Shown here: in pieces, positions 6,024-7,466 of the stretch | Position numbering within the stretch: the first letter of the stretch is position 1 | How the letters are laid out: each line of letters begins with the position of its first letter | Source of the DNA: Methylococcaceae bacterium | GTDB taxonomy: Bacteria > Pseudomonadota > Gammaproteobacteria > Methylococcales > Methylomonadaceae | Direction of reading: 5' to 3' | Assembly: GCA_947506075.1 (NCBI GenBank) | Contig: CANNNN010000121.1 | Coordinates: 1 to 7,466, forward strand | Length of the DNA: 7,466 nucleotides | Notes under the pieces: model-generated | The model's database searches: none | The model's input: only the letters and a program-made list of their open reading frames with translations | What the model was told of the DNA's origin: nothing | Made by a program: the position numbers and the translations under genes

Positions 6024-7349
6024 TTAGGGCTCATTTACAGCCTCCTGTTTGTTAAAGCCCAAGGCTTCCGCCATCACATGATAAATCACGTTTTGCTCGA
6101 CGATGCCGTGAAACAAATAAGCTTTAGGGCCGCCCGCAAAAATCGCAACGTCTTCGGCGCCGTGCGTTTCTGCCGCCAGTGGGATAATTGCTTCCTGCAG
6201 ATAATCAGCGCCCTGTACCTTAGTATTGTCGAGTAAAGGGCGTCCCTTGCGGATAGCGGAGAATTTCGACGGTGTGTGGCCTTCGCTGCCTGAAGGCCAA
6301 AGCCCGGTGGCCGCATGAAAGGATTTTGAACCTTCCGGCTGAAGATTCGATTTGCCGGTATAGCCAGCACCATTAGCGAAATTCAGCGTCGTGTAAGGCA
6401 AACCCAGCATATCAAGATCAGGCTTGCTTGCCCCCACGCCCTGAGTCAGCCCCAGGATAGGATTGCCACGCTGCGGATAACCGCCGATCGTAAACACATG
6501 GCTATGATCAGCGGTGACAATAATCAGGGTCTCTTCAGGATTGGTTTTGTCGATAGCCGCCTGTACCGCCGTCGCCAACTGTCGGGTTTCGGTCAGCGCA
6601 CGATAGGCATTGCCGGCGTGATGCGCGTGATCGATGCGGCCACCCTCCACCATCAGAAAATAACCTTGTTGATTCTTTTTCAGAATGTCGAGGGCTTTAG
6701 TGGTCATCTCGGTCAGCGAGGGCTCGCCGGCCTTGTCGTGAGTTACCCGGTCAGCCTCATAATGTACATGCGACGGCTCAAACAGGCCCAGTAAATGCTC
6801 GGTGGTGCTAGTGTCTATCGCGTCAAAGCCCGCTTTATCCCACACATATTTTGCATTCGTGTGCTTGTTAGTCCAGTCCACGGTCAGGTCGCGTCCGTCT
6901 TTGCGTTTCCCTGCGCTCTGGTATTCGGGGTCCAGCACCGAGGCAGGCAGAAACCTCGCCCGACCGCCGCCCAGAGCGACATCAATGCCGCCGTTGCTAG
7001 TGAAATCGACCAGTTGCGCGGCGATGTCGGGGACGGTCGCACCGGCGGGCAGATCCGCATCGCCTTCCCAGTCGCGCTCGGCCGTATGGGCATAGGTTGC
7101 GGCTGGTGTCGCATGGGTAATGCGGGCCGTGGAAACGATGCCGACTGACAAGCCGCGCTGCTTGGCCTGCTCCAGAATGGTCGTGAGTTTGTTCGCATTG
7201 ACCACCTCAGCCTTAGGCTCGCCATGAGGCACGAATTGATTGACCGATAGCGAATCGCCGATGGTTTTAACCCCGGTCACGATGGCGGTCATGGTCGGCG
7301 CTGAATCCGGCGTCTGCTGGTCGACGCTGTAGGTTTTGGCTAGGAGTCT
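6024..7349 (-). pseudogene. phoA: Alkaline phosphatase, 5' end lost at a likely insertion
   Basis: Periplasmic metal-dependent phosphomonoesterase; 441 codons of homologous frame remain. Homology begins at about 7349 with RLLAKTYSVDQQ, followed by PDSAPT, whose Ser (codon 7302-7304) is the nucleophile (S102 in E. coli). Counting from the first Met at 7292, HATP (60-63) matches D153-x-T155, EGGRIDHAHH (216-225) holds E322, D327 and H331, TADHSH (260-265) holds D369 and H370, and ETHG (375-378) holds H412. H60 and H222 replace E. coli D153 and K328, as in animal and many marine phosphatases. Missing are the signal peptide and the GDGMG metal-binding segment. The frame continues only 14 codons past 7349 into unrelated DNA before a TAA, with no start. 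The Met at 7292 lies after the nucleophile, so a product from it would be inactive. Unless the missing part lies beyond the window and is rejoined, this is a dead gene. Confidence 0.88.
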
Positions 7350-7353
7350 GTCT

Positions 7354-7423
7354 GACTTATAACTATTTGAATAAAAATGATTTTGCTTTTAACGGCTATC
7401 GAATTTCATAATAGTTATAAGTC
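7354..7423. mobile_element. 14-bp inverted-repeat structure at the phoA breakpoint
   Basis: GACTTATAACTATT (7354-7367) and AATAGTTATAAGTC (7410-7423) are perfect reverse complements 42 bases apart, and partial pairing continues inward (GAA with TTC). It starts about five bases past the last recognisable phoA codon. The sequence from 7350 to the window end is A/T-rich and does not read as phoA. It could be a small non-autonomous element (MITE) or the terminal region of an insertion sequence that continues past 7466. No transposase is visible and no target duplication can be checked here. Confidence 0.5.
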
Positions 7424-7466
7424 CCTGACGCTAGAATTAATGGATTTAGCCTTCCGCTAATTTTAA

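Noticed and set aside
5528..6236. Plus-strand open frames opposite the exported protein and the phoA 3' end
   Set aside because: They are shadows of the minus-strand genes; no ribosome-binding site or recognisable domain.
6498..7148. Plus-strand open frames opposite phoA
   Set aside because: They are antisense shadows of a conserved minus-strand gene and have no family features.

Overview
The window looks like chromosomal DNA from a gammaproteobacterium. The signs are a pair of class A flavin hydroxylases of aerobic ubiquinone synthesis in tandem, an E. coli-like Tag glycosylase with all four zinc ligands, and a GloA-type glyoxalase. An exosortase-family gene and a small membrane-anchored Ala/Lys/Pro-rich protein resemble what I recall from methanotrophs of the order Methylococcales. 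That placement is an impression, not something proved here.

Layout. Positions 1-996 hold the 3' part of a ubiH-type gene, whose start lies outside the window. It is followed directly by a complete UbiH/UbiF/UbiI-family hydroxylase (1001-2221) with its own Shine-Dalgarno; the two form an operon for ring hydroxylations of ubiquinone. A new transcription unit then begins near 2278. It has a good sigma70 promoter and a leader of about 105 nt with small hairpins, one of them a near-perfect CsrA/RsmA recognition hairpin. It encodes a 169-residue protein with one N-terminal membrane helix (2418-2927). Positions 2928-3232 are non-coding, with a few small inverted repeats.

Positions 3233-3757 (minus strand) carry a decayed exosortase-family gene. 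Its catalytic Cys, Arg and His are all still readable, but the gene is broken by at least two frameshifts and has no visible start. After about 370 bp of non-coding DNA comes a compact plus-strand pair: tag (3-methyladenine DNA glycosylase I, 4130-4702) and a glyoxalase I-like gene (4713-5153), whose ribosome-binding site overlaps the tag stop codon. Convergent to these is an unrecognised exported protein (5201-5893, minus).

The right end (6024-7349, minus) is an alkaline phosphatase gene cut off at its 5' end, a few codons before the active-site serine. The homology stops next to a 70-bp structure bounded by perfect 14-bp inverted repeats (7354-7423), probably a mobile element or part of one. 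The window ends before the missing N-terminal part or the rest of the element appears.

I found no convincing new multi-gene system. The most interesting items are the CsrA-type leader of the small membrane protein and the two broken genes (exosortase and phoA).
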